NCBI RefSeq assembly: GCF_036711975.1
Contig: NC_091976.1
Span: 12,648,001 to 12,712,000 of the forward strand
Direction: 5' to 3'
Length of the DNA stretch: 64,000 bases
Source of the DNA: Onthophagus taurus
Lineage: Eukaryota > Arthropoda > Insecta > Coleoptera > Scarabaeidae
Shown: positions 1 through 11,666 of the stretch, one piece after another
Position numbering within the stretch: position 1 is the stretch's first letter
How the letters are laid out: every line of letters begins with the position of its first letter
Translations under genes and position numbers: made by a program
Notes under the pieces: model-generated
The model's input: only the letters and a program-made list of their open reading frames with translations
What the model was told of the DNA's origin: nothing
The model's database searches: none

Positions 1-28
1 GTGCTGCTGTCTTTTTGCCTGATGAGCG

Positions 29-200
29 ATAGATGGCGCACCAACCGCTAGGTGGCGCAGGTAAGCTACGCCATCTATCGCTCATCAGCTAATCCGCCCC
101 TTTTTTAATTTCACTACACACCACCAGATGGCACCGTTCCCAGCGTCCCACCATCAGATGACGCCTTTTTTAGTTCCGCCACAAACCACCAGATGGCGCC
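29..200. promoter_or_regulatory. Cluster of CTCF-like binding motifs
   Basis: Within 170 bases there are six matches or near matches to the CTCF core (consensus CCASYAGRKGGCRS). CCACCAGATGGCAC at 121-134 and CCACCAGATGGCGC at 186-199 fit every position. CCGCTAGGTGGCGC at 45-58 misses one, and AGATGGCGC at 31-39 keeps the core. 69-76 holds the core on the other strand, and 151-164 is a decayed copy. Positions 19-38 and 69-88 also form a perfect 20-bp inverted repeat. The motif matches are seen directly; insulator or chromatin-loop function is inference. A degenerate tandem repeat is the alternative. Confidence 0.5.
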
Positions 201-407
201 ACAAGCATTTTGAATTTAAAATTTCTCTCACTTAGGAGGGGGATTAGGGATTCACTTCCGGTCCAGAACTCTCATTAATACACTACTCAAGTTATTAACG
301 TGTACCGAATAATATTCAGTATACGCATGCTATACGTGACCTCATAGCTGTGATGACGTTTCGCGTGTATATAATTTTTTAATTTGCGTACACGTTAACG
401 TGTACCT

Positions 408-768
408 ATAGTCGAGCCGTCGAATTTGTGCAGTGGTAAATCACCGTGACAGGTACTTACAAAAAAAGGGGTAGTCGGTTCCTTCGTTATGTAACCGCCT
501 ACTCCCACCAGGGTCTTTAAGGCGCAGCTACACTATACGAGAATAAACCTTCCTTTACAGTCAGATAAGAAGTTATGAATACCGTTCACAGTGCGTCAGC
601 GGCTTTTCTTATTTTTTTGTCTCCAGTAACGCGCTCAGTGCGCACCCCCAGAAGGGGTGTGGTCACTTACTTTGACGAATCCGGACAGGGCGACCGACGA
701 TGTGAGAAATTTACCTACCTGTCACGGTGATTTATCACTGCACAAATTCGACGGCTCGACTATAGACA
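408..768. mobile_element. MITE with about 49-bp terminal inverted repeats
   Basis: The sequence from about 409 (TATAGTCGAGCCGTCG...) is repeated in reverse complement ending at about 767 with only one or two mismatches over 49 bases. The element is about 360 bp and has no coding capacity. It sits right at the 3' end of the old Gypsy RNase H region and truncates it. TA is the likely target duplication because both outer ends read TATA, but the exact boundary is ambiguous. No superfamily can be assigned with confidence. Positions 210-407 hold no recognisable feature apart from short palindromes around ACGTTAACGT. Confidence 0.65.
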
Positions 769-2563
769 CAGCGTTTTTTTAATCATGTTGGCCAGGTCCG
801 CCACAGCGATGGTGGCGACGAAAAGCTGTTTTTCTTGCGTAGCTGGTGTGGTTTTGTTTCCAGGTGGTAACATTCTGTTTATGTCAGCCTTGTCGTTGTC
901 AGTCAGTGTTTGTTGTGCCGGTTCTCTTGACAAGAAATCTGGTAATTCGTTCTTCTCGCCCGATACATGTTCTATTCTGAACTTGAATTCTTGCAATAAT
1001 AGGGACCATCGTGTGAGTTTGGCATTTTGGTTACAAAGAGTTTTCAGCCATAGCAAACTACCGCTGCCGGTTCGTAGTGTGAAAGACCAATCTTCTAGAT
1101 AGGGTCGGAAATGTTTCATGCCCTAGACTACAGCCAGGCACTCCAATTCATTTGCATGGTACTTCTCTTGCGTTGGATTAAGTCGAGCGCTCGCAAACCG
1201 ATGATCTCTCTGTGATTCTCCTCTTCCTGGTATAAGACCGCTGCGATCCCTTTAGCGCTGGCGTCTGTTTGTAAGACGAATCGTTTTTTGAAGTTCAGAC
1301 GATGGAGGTGGAGGGGTCTTTCCAAGTTCCTCTTAATGTTTTGGAATCCTTCTTCGGCTTCGGAGGTCCATTTGAAAGGCTTATTGCCGCGGAGTAAATC
1401 TGTCAGGGGTTGAAGAATTTCGGCACATCGGGGTATGAATTCTCGTAACCAACCGCACAGACCCAAGAAGCTCTAAGGCTTCCAAGGCTCCTCAGTTGTT
1501 TTTTTGTTTTGGGTTGTGTGACATTTTTGATTCCTTCCACGTGACAAGTCAAGGGCTGGATACCACCAGGGACGATGCGGTGGCCGAGATATTTTATCGC
1601 CGTCTTCCCAAGTTAGCACTTTTCTGGCGAGAGATGCAAATTGTAGATTAGCAATCTTTCAAAAACTAGATGTATGTGTTCTTCCCAGCTGTTGCTGTAT
1701 GTGATGACATCGTCGAAGTAGACGAATGCAAACTTCCTGAGATACCCTGGTAGCACTTCCCTCGTCATTATATTCTGGTGTGGTGAACGCTGTTAGGTGC
1801 TTGGATCCTTTTGCCATCGGGATCTGCCAATATACGGATTTCAAATCCAACACGGAGAACACTGTCGCTCTGCTGAGGTCTCGCAGTGCTTCAGATATGA
1901 TAGAAAGGGCCGATGATTCATCTTTAGTTTGCGAATTTATTTTCGATAAACCACGCAAAATCTCGCGGTTCCGTCTTTTTTCTTTACTATTACCACCGGT
2001 GATGAATAATTCGACTGGCTGGGTTCGATGATGCCTTCCCTCAGCATCTTTTCCACCTCCCGGGCAATGATTTTCTTGGTCTGTGTAGGATAGCGGTACG
2101 GGGGTGATTGGAAAGGTTTGGAGTGGGATATCAGTTTTAATTTGTGTTTTGGACGACTACAGCGTCCCGATGTTGTTGGAAAAGATGTTTCCGAATCTCT
2201 TTATTGTGTTTTCTAACTGTTGTTTGTATTTTTCTGGAAATCTGCTTCTGATATTGATTCGGTTGGTGGGAATCTTGTTGGTGATAGCTTGGAAAGTTGT
2301 CCAGAAAAATGTTTGTCTTTACTTCCTTCCAACGTAAAGACATCTTCGCTGGAAATCCAACAGCACTCCCTCACGAAGAAGCCAGGGTGCGTCTAGAATG
2401 ATGGGGTGTGATAGTCGCGGGAGCACCAGAAATTCTTCAGTAAATTCAACGTTGTCGATTGAAAATCTGACGGTTGTCGAGCCCAGGATTTCGAGTTTGC
2501 TGTTGGGGTCTGCTAGTTTTGCTTGATAATTCTCTTTTAGGTAGCGGCATATATTAAGATTAG
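760..2563 (-). pseudogene. pol: Decayed Ty3/Gypsy pol: protease end, RT, RNase H
   Basis: This is the minus-strand remnant of an old Gypsy element. From 2560 to 2345 the frame reads the C-terminal half of a retropepsin (matching the younger element's LDFQRGC region). 2330-1660 is reverse transcriptase with many frameshifts (LSRATVFSVLDLKSVYWQIP is visible). 1466-1128 is the RT/RNase H connection with QTDASAKGIAAVLYQEE, and 1119-760 is the RNase H C-terminus with NAKLTRWSLLLQEF. The integrase is absent: a MITE abuts the end. The protease active site is missing at the junction with the foldback element at 2564. It is dead, but clearly related to the element at 7735-12057. Its gag lies at 7224-7734 and 12062-12330. 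Confidence 0.85.
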
Positions 2564-3399
2564 CTGTCCCTCTTAAAAATCGATGAATTTTTTTTTAATC
2601 GGTAGGAAATGACTCAAAAGATGTGTTAATGATAAAAAAAAAAGTGCGGAAAAGTGTAGTACTTACCGAAAAATCACTTTAAAGTTGCGATTTGACGTTT
2701 CTTTTTGGAAGTTAAAAGCAATCTTAAAATTGCATTTTCGTATTAAATTCTAACCTGAAATTGTTTAATTTATACCCACGCACAAAATAAAAAGTTATTT
2801 TCACTAAACTTGTTGAGATTACAACATATTTTCGGATGAAAACCTTGTTTCTTAGGCTATCGATGCAGAACGACAATTAAATGGCGTTAGATAGAATTGT
2901 TTCTATCAAATGTGTATTAATAGACTTTGTGTTAATGGATTGTGTATCAATTGATCTGTCAATGACTGAAAGCTCTTTGCAATCTTTATGTTGTAAATAT
3001 AAATGATAAATAAGTATAGTAGCTTATTTAATAGTAGTTTAGTTAAATTAAAATAGTTATTAAAAAAGACATGGTTAAAAAAATAATTAAAAATAAAAAT
3101 AAATAAATAGCCCGTGTGACGATAGTAACAAACTGTGTATTTAACCAAATGACAATTACAACTAACAACACAAGCAATGTTAACCATGTATTTTCTCGTA
3201 TTAAATCCTAACCTCAAATTGATTAATTTATACCCACGCACAAAATAAAAAGTTATTTTCACTAAACTTGTTGAGATTACAACATAATTATTCATAATGA
3301 CACCTATGTGAAGTTAGCCCCCAATTAAACAGAATTTTACATGTATAGTATTTTAATTTTATAACATGAGAACCAGTGAACCGATTTCGATAAAAAATG

Positions 3400-4520
3400 C
3401 CCGATTGACGATGTGACGATAGCAACGATAGCAACAAACCTTCCAACAACAAATTTTTATCCGCAATTTCCTATCTATTTTATTAGCTGATATCTTTGTT
3501 ATTATTAGATATAGCAGAACACTAAATGCACCATATGAAAGCTTAATTCTTTCTTTATGAAATCGTCGGTCCTCGTTTGCCGATATGTTAATATTAAAAT
3601 CAATAAAAGATGAAGAACACCGCTCTGTACGTAAAATAGCTTAATATTACCAAACTTCAAGCCCTTGTGCAATTGTTATCAACCGAATTTTAAAAAACTG
3701 TGTTCACAATCAGAAAGAACGCTCCTTCAAATATCTTAATCCGGATTTTTGTTGGTCAATATCAATTAGCATCATGGTTAAATCACCTTTAATATACATC
3801 TCTATATACAGAAACGTTTAATTGCTCTACTTCTAAACAACTTTCTTACATATTTGATATAAGGAAAACTATAGAAGTATATCATGAAGTTATAGACTTA
3901 CACAAGGACGTTTTTGGTCAAAAAAATACCAAATTCACACGTTTTAGCTACTTTTAAACATTGTTGGGATCAATAACTTTCTTATATCACCAGGAAAAAA
4001 CTCTGTAACCAAGCAGCGATAGCCGCGTGTTATACACCATTAGAAAGAGCAGCAAATTGTATATACGATAGATCTATACTTTTATAGTTTTCCCCCTATC
4101 AAATAAGAAAGTTGTTTAAAGGAATAGTAATTAAGCGTTTTTGCGTGTAGGGATGTATATTAAGGGCGATTTAAGCATGACGCCGATATACCCATTTACC
4201 AACGAAAACCCGGGTTAAGATATAATAAATTTAAAGAGCGCTCTTTCCGAGTGTGATAATAGTTTTTTAAAATTCGGTTTGATAACAATTGCACAAAGGC
4301 TTGAAGTTTGGTAATTTTAAGCTATTTAATCTAAGTACAGAGCCACCGCTTTGTAGTGTAAGTACAGATTGATCTTAGTATTAACTTATCGACAGACAAA
4401 GACCGGTTTTAGATAGAGAAAGAATCTCTAATTATTATCTCGAATTATCTCTAATAATAAGAAAGATATCAGCTAAGAAAGTAGATAAAAAATTACGGAT
4501 ACAAGTTTGTTGCTGGAAAG
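3400..4520. repeat. Inner 1.1-kb palindrome inside the foldback element
   Basis: Sequence around 3440-3800 (for example CCAACAACAAATTTTTATCC and the stretch around 3600-3760) returns in reverse complement at about 4150-4510. The inner stretch around 3835-3880 matches 4080-4130. The centre is near 3970. There is no coding content. It is either a separate foldback MITE that inserted in the larger element or a secondary inversion duplication. The arms differ at many positions, so it is old. Confidence 0.6.
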
Positions 4521-6120
4521 TAATATCGATGTAATATCGCCCAAATAAGAATTTTGTGTAGAAATTAGATTTTGAGTTAGGTTAATTTACGTTTAAACTA
4601 GCGAAAATTTCCCAAATGTCGGATTAGATACGGAGAAGGGTGTGGGTCAAATATAAACACCAGCTATAAAAATAAGAATAACTATTTATAGGAACTCAAT
4701 CTGTTTTTACAATTGATGACTATTGTTTATTCTGTTCTTAAGGTGGTCCCACACGACTGGTGTAATTGGCAAGTACGCAAGTAGGCAAATATTTGTGTAA
4801 ACATTGGCCTTACATTGTTAATTCACGTGTAACATAAAAAATACCTATAACGATATGAGCTCCCAGACGCTACGCAAGTGTATCCGAGTAGACGAATATA
4901 AATAGACGGTCGTTATTGGATGGATACTCATTTGCGATTTCCGCCAGGTCCCGTTCCTCCGCTGGCTTCCTAGGGTCGTATTTACATAATCGCAGCTATT
5001 CGATAAAATTCCGCCGCCTTATCAAGCTTCTTCGCTGTGCACGATTTGTGGAAAATATATCTGGCAAGATTCCCTGGGAGATGACTTTTAGTACGGCCAG
5101 ATGTTGACATACTACTCTTCGCATGACGCCAGGTGGATTCGATGGATTTGTAACTTAAAATATGCAAAAAAGTTGCCTTTTCGAAACGATACAACCTTAC
5201 CGCACCTTCCATCTTTTTTCTTTCCGAGTGGAAACGTGCCCATTGCACACCCACAAGTACCCAATCAATTGCATTTCTACCTGAATCTTTTGAATTTCTC
5301 CAAAATAAGGTTTATTATTCTTCTCTTTCAGATTTTACCAAAAGATTTGACGAATATTATTTCACCCTTCGTTATAAATTTTTGATGTTAAAACTTTGTA
5401 ACTACGAAAGGGAATCTCATCAATAATATGTGTTATTAAGTTCCAAAATAACGTTAAACTAAACAATAAGTATCCTAATTATAATATTTAAGTGGTTTGA
5501 AGTCTTTTAATAACAAATTTAAAAAATAAATTAATATTATGTCAAATTTAAAAAGTGTGAATCTCAATTCTAAACTTTTTTAACTCTCATGCTCTCTATT
5601 TAAATGCGATAACAGATTATAAACATTTCAAATAGATTTTTAGAATCTATTTGTATCTCATATTCTATTCAATTTTTTTTTCGAATCTATCTTTGTTCCT
5701 ATCTGGCAACGCTCTTGTACATAGTTAATAGACACACAGTCTATGTAACGACAGGCACTTAGTTTACAAGTTATCATCACTTAAAGAAGGTCAATTTTGT
5801 GTTATTTTCGTGTATCTTCGCATTATTTTGCCGTTTTAGCGAAATTCGAAAGAGTTTTCGAATCGAGCATTTGCACTTTCGTATTGGCCAAGGATTAAGC
5901 TTTCGAATGAGACATTGTTTATCGAAATCGGTTGACTGGTTCTCATATCATAATCAAAATACTATACATGTAAAATGCTATTTAATTGGGGGCTAACTTC
6001 ACATAGGTGTCATTATGAATAATTATGTTGTAATCTCAACAAGTTTAGTGGAAATAACTTTTTATTTTGTGCGTGGGTATAAATTAAACAATTTGAGGTT
6101 AGGATTTAATACGAAAATAC

Positions 6121-6594
6121 CACGAAGTAGTATAAGGAGATAAAACGGCAATAGGCGATTGTGTTCCAGAATAGGGCGAATCTAATTCAGAGTTTTACAT
6201 TGTGGCTCTGACGACAGCGCCCCGGTGGCAAAACTGTAAACTAACAAAAATTAATCTGTTTAGTTAGGATAGGTCGGTTATTTTTTCCTTTGTAGTCCAT
6301 TATATTTTATTAAAAATGATGTGTAATACATTTTTACAACTCAATATTAGACAATAAGTAATTATAATAATATTAATCAATATTATTATAATTTTTATTC
6401 TTCAGAACATCTGTTAGAACAAATTGCAAGCAACTATAACTTAAAAACTATATTTAATTTTAGTTTGCAGTTTTAACACAAGGAGCGCTGTCGTCAGAGC
6501 CACAATGTATAACTCAGAATTAAGTTCGCCCTATTTTGGAGCAAATCCCCCACCACTTTTGTATGCTCGTTTTATCTCCTTATACTACTTCGTG
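6121..6594. mobile_element. MITE with 8-bp target duplication (hAT- or P-like)
   Basis: Termini CACGAAGTAGTATAAGGAGA (6121) and its exact reverse complement (to 6594) share a perfect 27-bp inverted repeat, and weaker matching extends to about 105 bp. The target sequence GAAAATAC is duplicated at 6113-6120 and 6595-6602. Removing the element and one copy restores the uninterrupted arm of the surrounding foldback element. An 8-bp duplication is typical of hAT and P superfamilies. The short ORF 6505-6741 runs across the element boundary and is not a gene. No transposase is present. Confidence 0.8.
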
Positions 6595-7223
6595 GAAAAT
6601 ACATGGTTAACATTGCTTGTGTTGTCAGTGGTAATTGTCATTTGGTTAAATGCACAGTTTGTTGCCATCGTCACACGGGTTTTTTTTAATTATTATTTTG
6701 TAACCATGTACACATCTTGTTTAATATTAATTTTTAATTAATTAACTATTTTAACTTAAGTAAGGTACTATTAAATAAGCTATTATACTTATTTATATTT
6801 ACAATATAAAGATATTTCAGTCGTTTGACATATCAATTCTATTTAATAATATAATGCATAACAAGTCTATTAACACACATTTGGTAGAAACAATTCTATC
6901 TAACGACAGGTAATTGTCGTTATGCATTGATAGCCTAAGAAATAAGGTTTTCATCCGTAAATATGTTGTAATCTCAACAAGTTTAGTGAAAATAACTTTT
7001 TATTTTGTGCGTGGGTATAAATTAAACAATTTCAGGTTAGAATTTAATACGAAAATGTAATTTTAACATTGCTTTTAACTTCCAAAAAGAAACGTCAAAT
7101 CGCAACTTTAAAGTGATTTTTCGGTAAGTACTACACTTTTCCGTACTTTTTTTTATCATTAACGCATCTTTTGAGTCATTTCCTACTGATTAAAAAAAAA
7201 TCATCGATTTTTAAGAGGGACAG

Positions 7224-7734
7224 GTATTCTTTAATTATTCCGTTGTTGATGTGTACGCATAGGGTTGCTTTCAGGTGACTGCAGCGAATGTATAGTGGGT
7301 TGGCTGCGATCGCTCTGTCCTTCCTGCCCGACGGGTGGCGACCGCTTACTGTTTCCCTGATTGCTAACGTGGAGTCACCCCGCTTGCCTGTTCGGAACGT
7401 TTACAACACTACAGAGCAGGTAAAACCTGGATTGAATGCCTCGTGAACGTAGGTCGTTTCTAGTACAATTTTATGCCTCTACGAGCGGCTTTTTTCGCAT
7501 TATATGCATCTGAACAGAACTGTACATCGGAATATCTTCTACGGTGTTTCGTGTCAATCGGGCGGCTTGTCGTGACTTTAATTTAAGAAAAGCCTCCGCA
7601 TCCTCTCCTTGCTGTTGTTGTTTGGCAAAGTACTGTCCATTTATTGAGGCGAGTACGCGGGCATGGTTGAATGAGCGACGATTTCAGATTTGAATTCATT
7701 GAACGTTAAATTAAGGTCATTGAATTTAGTGTAC
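7224..7734 (-). pseudogene. gag: Old Gypsy gag, C-terminal part (nucleocapsid)
   Basis: On the minus strand, the codons just left of the younger element continue the Gag reading frame that is broken off at 12062. NSAKWY on the far side joins TKFNDLNLTFNEF here when the 7735-12057 insertion and one GTAC copy are removed. The rest (7224-7600) is frame-broken and includes a decayed zinc-knuckle region around 7376-7410. A closely related copy of that region lies at 43241-43400. The foldback element begins directly at its protease-side end. Confidence 0.7.
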
Positions 7735-8082
7735 TGTTACGGGGGATGGATTGCGCCGAAGAAGAAACAACAGTTGTTGAATAAAACGAAATAATTTATT
7801 TACAAATATGTACAAAAAAAAACCCTCAAAGGTTTTTTTAAGACGAAAGGGGTCGTCTTCGAATTGGCGGTTGAAGTGCTGGCTTGTTGTCGCTGTTGTT
7901 GTCGCTTCGGAGTTCGGTTGGAATTGCCCGCTGATGGAAACCCGGCCGCCTTAAATAGGCGCCCTTGGGTAAAACCCTATCAACCGGGCGTTGTGGTTGG
8001 TTGGCGACCGTCCGATCCGTAGGTAGGGTTGACGACCAATGGCCAAGCAGATCGAACGGCGCTCAATTCGTACTTGGTGACA
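7735..8082 (-). repeat. 3' LTR of the younger Gypsy element
   Basis: 348 bp, matching 11667-12057 almost base for base except that this copy lacks a roughly 43-bp block of GTTATCGTTGTCGCT-type short repeats present in the other LTR. It contains AATAAA (reverse-complement context) near its start. The repeat-length change probably arose by slippage. Confidence 0.92.
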
Positions 8083-8092
8083 CCCCCTCCCT
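8083..8092 (-). other. Polypurine tract of the younger Gypsy element
   Basis: Directly next to the 3' LTR the minus strand reads AGGGAGGGGG, the expected plus-strand DNA primer for an LTR retrotransposon. Confidence 0.75.
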
Positions 8093-10709
8093 CAAGGCGC
8101 TGGTTCGGGCTGCGCAGGTGGGTGTCGATATGGTGGAGGAGCCAGACGTAGGTCGTTGATGTGGACTTTGCTGGGCTCTGCAGTCTGGTGTCTGCGGATC
8201 CAGTACGTTGTAGGTCCGGCCTCCTCTATAACCATGTGGGGTCCTATCCAACGAGGACCAAACGGCGTCGCTACATGAGCCCGCTCCATTACGAGCTGCC
8301 TTGGCAGGAACCGCCTGGGTGGTGGTACAGCCCCAGCGTATCGCTGGCGGTATCAGTGCTCGTTCCTGTGCGCTCGTCTTCTTCTCTCGGCCCGTCCTGC
8401 CGCTGGCTGTTGACCATCTTGGGGGCCCTCAAGAAACCATTCCCCAGGTCGCGGTAACTCGTATCCCAACAGCAGGGCGGCGGGGGTTTCTCTTGTCGCC
8501 GCGTTGCGCCGTGACCGAACGTTGAATAGAGCCCGATTGATGTGTCGATCCCAGGTCGTTGGATTTATGCCCTGGAGTTGGATCCGTATACATTTCTTTA
8601 TTTCTTGAATCCTCCTCTCCGCAGGATTGGCCTGAGGGTGGTATATCGGCGTCGTCCAGTGGTGGCACCCCCAACGTCTCAGCGCGGAGTCCCAGTTGGC
8701 GCTGGTAAACTGAGGCCCGTTGTCGGATAAAATGGCCCTTGGATAACCATACCGGGGAAACACCTCACTCTCCAGGATATTTATGATTTTCGGAGCGCTG
8801 CTGGTAGCGGCCGGAAGCGCCTCCACCCATCGACTGAACAGGTCGGTGACAACGAACACAAACCTGTTGTTATCTCGTGTTTTCACGTATGGGCCCATGA
8901 GGTCTACTGCCAAAACTTCCCATGGTTGTGTGGGCGCTCGTGGTCGTAATGGAGCCCGTTCCTGTAGGGGTCCCCGCTTGATCGATGAGCAGGCCCAGCA
9001 ATCCCGGACAAATTTATATTCCTGAAGAAGGAGCGCCCACCGGGTTAACTTGGCGTTCCGGTCCTTCATGGTGTCAAGCCATAACAATGCTCTACTGTCG
9101 GTGCGCAGGGTGAATCTTCTGTCCTCCAGGTACGGTCGGAAAAATCGCATCGCCCAGACGACTGCCAAGCACTCCTGTTCGTTAGCATGGTAGGCGCTGC
9201 TCAGTGGGAGACAACTTGGCGCTGGCAAATGCGATGATCTTCCTTCCCGGTTCTTGGTAGAGGACCGCGGCAATTCCCTTCCCGCTGGCATCGGTCTGTA
9301 GCACGAAAGGTTGAGTGAAGTCCGGGCGTCTAAGTTGCAGTGGGCGGCTCAGTAGCTGTTTAATCTCGAGAAAGGCGTTCTCGGCTTCAGCTGTCCACTT
9401 AAACTGTTTCTGGCCCCGCAAGAGATCTGTCAGCGGGGTTAACACTTCGGCGCAGCGTGGAATAAACCCGCGTAGCCAGTTACACAGTCCCAAGAAGGAT
9501 CGCAGCTGCTTCTTGTTGGACGGTCTCGATGCGTCGCAGAGGGAGTTGACGTGGTTCGGTAAGGGCTCCACTCCTCCTGGTGTAATCCGGTGACCCAGGT
9601 AGTCGATGGTTGTTGCCCCCAAGTGGCATTTTTCCGGTGATAACCGGAGGTTGTGTAACCGGAGTCGTTCAAACACCAGGTGTAAGTGTCTAAGGTGTTC
9701 TTCCCAGGAGTTGCTGTAGACGATGACATCATCCAGGTACACCAGGGCGAATTTCCGGAGGTATCCAGGGAGCACTTCTTGCGTCATCAACTTCTGGAAC
9801 GTCGCCGGGGCATTCTTCAATCCGAAAGGCATGACGCGAAACTGGTAGGTGGCACCGTCGGGAGTTGTGAAGGCGGTTAAGGGTCGAGACCCCTTCTCCA
9901 TTGGGATTTGCCAATATCCGAACCGCAGGTCGAGGCTCGAAAAAACGGTAGCCTGGCTGAGGTCCCGCAGCGTCTCGTGGATGATTGGCAACGCTGAGGA
10001 CTCGTCCACCGTTTGCTGGTTTAATCGACGGTAGTCGACGATCGGAGATGAATACGGGGAACGACTGGCTTCAATGACACCTTCCGCCAACATCTTCTCT
10101 ACTTCACGGGCGATAAATTCCTTTTTGGTATAGGAGTAGCGGTATGGCGGTAGTCGAAACGGCCTTGCTCCTTCGGTGAGCTCCAGTTTGTGCTGAGTTG
10201 CCCCTGTGGTACTCTTATGGGAGTCGGTAAACACGTCGGGGAAGGCACGAAGCGTCGTTAGAAAGGCCTCTTTGTGTTTGTCCGGAAATTGGTGACGGAT
10301 AGTACTGACGTCCAGAGCGGGCAGTGGCGCTGCCCCGTCGGAAGTACATCGTGGTCCTCTTCTCTTTCCCGAAGTGAAAACAGCCTCGTTGGAAATCGAG
10401 GATCACCCCTTGGTCGCGGAACCAGGGATCCCCAAAAACAAACGGGGTGCTGAGTCGGGGAACCACCAAAAACTGCTGGGTGCACTGGAGTCCACCGATG
10501 GTGAACTGGATTTCGGCCTTCCCGAGGATGGGCAGCTGGGCATTCAGGTCCGCTTGGGTGGCGTAGGTGTCTCCCAGCGGTTTATAAGACGCGACGGCTC
10601 TTGAGCTGACGAAGTTGCTTGTCGAGCCGGAATCCAGGAGAGCTAGGCTGCGCCTTCCTGCTACCTCGATTATTACAGTCGAGCGGCTAGAGCAACCAGG
10701 TTCCTCCAA
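8092..10709 (-). pseudogene. pol: Gypsy pol (PR-RT-RNase H-IN), frameshifted and deleted
   Basis: Minus-strand order: protease 10709-10215 with the active site LLDSGS; reverse transcriptase 10234-9182 with YLDDVIVYS; then, after a frameshift near 9210, RNase H and integrase 9291-8353 (DLMGP and LSDNGPQF supply the two integrase aspartates; the usual NG..E reads NPAERR). A C-terminal GPRWIGP module is in 8289-8092. Between RNase H (ALLLQEYKF) and the integrase core most of the connection and part of the HHCC zinc domain are gone. At least three frame changes and this deletion make it inactive. The family normally encodes one Gag-Pol polyprotein. Confidence 0.9.
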
Positions 10710-10717
10710 TGTGGAGA

Positions 10718-11640
10718 TTACTGCGGCCGTCCGGGTTGTCCTGGGCGAACGGCCGCCGTTTCGTTTCCCGAACCTGTGCTGCGTTGTAGGGGACAGTCAC
10801 GGTTCCAATGGTACCCGGGGCAGTACCAGCATCGGGACACCTTCTTCTTGGGGTCCTCGTTGTCCCCTTCAGGAGTCTTCTTACCCTTTGGAGATGGTGT
10901 TGTGGGTTGTTTGAGGAGGCCCGACTTCTTCAGAAGCGCCTCCGTGCGAATTGCTTTGTGTCGCAACTCGTGTATGTTGGCCGGCGTGGGGGACAGGTGC
11001 AACTGTAGCTGAGGTAGCAGCAGGGCAACCATCATTCCAATGTCGTCGTCCGGTTTTCGGTGCAGACGCCGGGCTTGCAGGTGTTTGCGTTTCAAAAACG
11101 CCTGCACCGATTCATCAGTCTGCTGATGGCGGCTGAAATATTGGCCGTTGACTTGTGCCAATATTTGCGGACTGTTGAACCTTTCCAACAGCGCTTGGTG
11201 AAATTCCGCGAAGGACATCTCCAAATCATCGAATGCACTCCACCACACAGCGGCATCTTCTCGAAGAAAACTGGTCGCTTTCTTTGTTTGTTCCGCTGAT
11301 GGAATGCCGGTGTCAGTGAAATATGTCTTATTACCTTGATGAATTCTGCAGGATCCTCCAAGGAATCGCCGGTGAAGCACGGGGGCTCGGCTTTTGGGAT
11401 GCAGACATGTTCGGCCAATAACTTTGACAGGGCGCAAACCTGTGTCTGAACGGCCGCACTGTCTTGTTTCCGTTCTTCGGCGGTCTTCCCCATCTTCTGC
11501 GTTTGGGATTCTTTTCCTTTCTTCTCTTCTTTAATCGGTTGGGTGGGCCCCTCTTCTTCTGAAGAGCTTGCCAAATCTTCCTTCGTCGGATATGGCCGTG
11601 TCGACAATGAACGGCTTCTCGTTGTTGGTCCTTTTGGCAT
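10718..11640 (-). pseudogene. gag: Gypsy gag with one zinc knuckle, frameshifted
   Basis: The ATG at 11640 opens a frame that begins MPKGPTTRSRSLSTRP. A frameshift near 11330 moves the reading to the frame 11437-10718, which carries the capsid-like segment (FLREDAAVWWSAFDDLEMSF) and a CCHC knuckle CWYCPGYHWNRDC near the end. Protease follows at once. Only the frameshift seems to disable it. It is the same Gag family as the older copy at 12062-12330 and 7224-7734. Confidence 0.85.
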
Positions 11641-11666
11641 TATCGGGCCATACGTTGGGCGCCAAT

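Larger units (their letters stand above)
2564..7223. mobile_element. Large foldback element with long inverted arms
   Basis: The left end (CTGTCCCTCTTAAAAATCGA from 2564) recurs in reverse complement ending at 7223. The arms match over roughly 750 bp (2564-3350 against 5965-7223), but the right arm is interrupted by the MITE at 6121-6594. The element lies inside the protease coding region of the old Gypsy element, so it is younger than that element. No transposase is recognisable: ORFs such as 2906-3295 and 4916-5385 look like chance reading frames. Inside are a second palindrome (about 3400-4520) and AT-rich filler (4520-5960). No clean target duplication is visible. Confidence 0.7.

Noticed and set aside
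2906..3295. Minus-strand ORF of 129 residues in the foldback left arm
   Set aside because: AT-rich, hydrophobic by composition, broken in the matching right arm, no motif.
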